From the IMG/VR virus record IMGVR_UViG_3300026512_000003, positions 101,428 through 165,427 of that record: a DNA stretch of 64,000 bases; one strand, 5' to 3'. The position numbers and the translations under genes are program-made. The notes below the pieces were generated by a model. The model ran no database searches, was not told where the DNA came from, and saw only the letters and a program-made list of their open reading frames with translations. This document shows positions 63,823 through 64,000 of the stretch, in pieces. The stretch is from a virus. Position 1 is the first letter of the stretch; every line of letters begins with the position of its first letter.

Positions 63823-64000
63823 ATGACTAGAGAAGAAGCAAAAGATTTTGAATTTTTTCAACACGACAGAGGGGACATAGAAAAACATATAGATAAAATC
63901 TATGACGACTTTGAGAAACAAACTTGCAATAATTGTAAATGGTACAACGAACCTATATGCGCAGCCTCTAAATGCGAAGATATTAATGAGCTAGGGCAGT
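63823..64000 (+). CDS. Zinc-binding hypothetical protein, 3' partial
   Basis: The ATG at 63823 follows AAGGAGCTGTTAG. The visible 59 residues include TCNNCKWYNEPICAASKCED, a four-cysteine cluster. The frame is open to the window edge. Not recognised; the metal site is the only clue. Confidence 0.6.
   Translation, partial: MTREEAKDFEFFQHDRGDIEKHIDKIYDDFEKQTCNNCKWYNEPICAASKCEDINELGQ

Noticed and set aside
1-64000. Reassignment of TAG to an amino acid in this phage
   Set aside because: TAG ends many clear genes at the expected place, for example nrdA, the primase and the 16375 gene, and reading through them gives no homologous sequence.

Overview
The window is an AT-rich, gene-dense segment of a lytic-type double-stranded DNA phage genome. 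It is cut at both ends, inside an endolysin gene on the left and a zinc-binding small gene on the right. No integrase, terminase, portal or capsid gene could be recognised, so the rest of the genome lies outside. The host is probably a Campylobacterota bacterium (Campylobacter, Sulfurimonas or Arcobacter relatives). The phage SSB begins with a core very like Campylobacterota SSB, and the phage carries an all-alpha dimeric dUTPase and a ThyX thymidylate synthase, both typical of that group. The host call rests on remembered family similarity, not on a search.

Layout. 1-430: 3' part of an N-acetylmuramoyl-L-alanine amidase endolysin. 430-2190: a leader-like stretch of tiny genes separated by hairpins. 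2190-8100: a recombination and replication block, with a CETSxxGRAL-motif protein next to a Cas4-like Fe-S nuclease, an initiator with internal iteron-like repeats, and a DnaB helicase. 8095-8355: an HU-like gene on the minus strand. 8400-16200: class I ribonucleotide reductase (alpha and beta), a DnaG-like primase lacking its zinc ligands, and an HNH-like protein. 16375-29370: a C5-cytosine methylase, an SMC/Rad50-like ATPase, SSB, an MBL-fold hydrolase, a dUTPase and many small unknowns. 29500-50700: an accessory zone of about 45 small, mostly acidic or zinc-ribbon genes. Recognisable products there are a secreted lytic transglycosylase-like protein, ThyX, an LRAT-like protein, a SEC-C protein and a free-standing HNH endonuclease.

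50716-54851 is read from the minus strand and includes a GroES-like co-chaperonin. It is preceded by two 21-bp dyad sites that look like operators, and it meets the rightward genes at a bidirectional terminator. 54953-60655 is rightward and probably encodes virion or morphogenesis proteins. Several of these share a K(T/E)A(G/S/I) motif with a minus-strand neighbour. 60656-60940 is a structured leader (promoter, hairpin, and two long interleaved inverted repeats forming a potential pseudoknot) ahead of a Rha/ORF6C-type regulator. The right end carries a tandem set of paralogous genes of a W-x-P-x2-GE-x-C-x-FW family.

Together the recognised genes make a largely self-sufficient nucleotide and replication module: NrdAB makes dNDPs, dUTPase and ThyX supply dTTP, and initiator, DnaB, primase and SSB replicate. 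The nuclease, the annealing-type candidate and the SMC-like ATPase would recombine, and Dcm modifies. Most genes are joined by ATGA or TAATG overlaps with AAGGAG-type ribosome sites, pointing to long polycistronic transcripts. The strongest candidates for something new are the 60.8-kb pseudoknot leader, the hairpin-rich 0.4-2.2 kb cluster, the two ORFs interrupted by in-frame amber codons, the zinc-less primase, and the paralogous accessory families.
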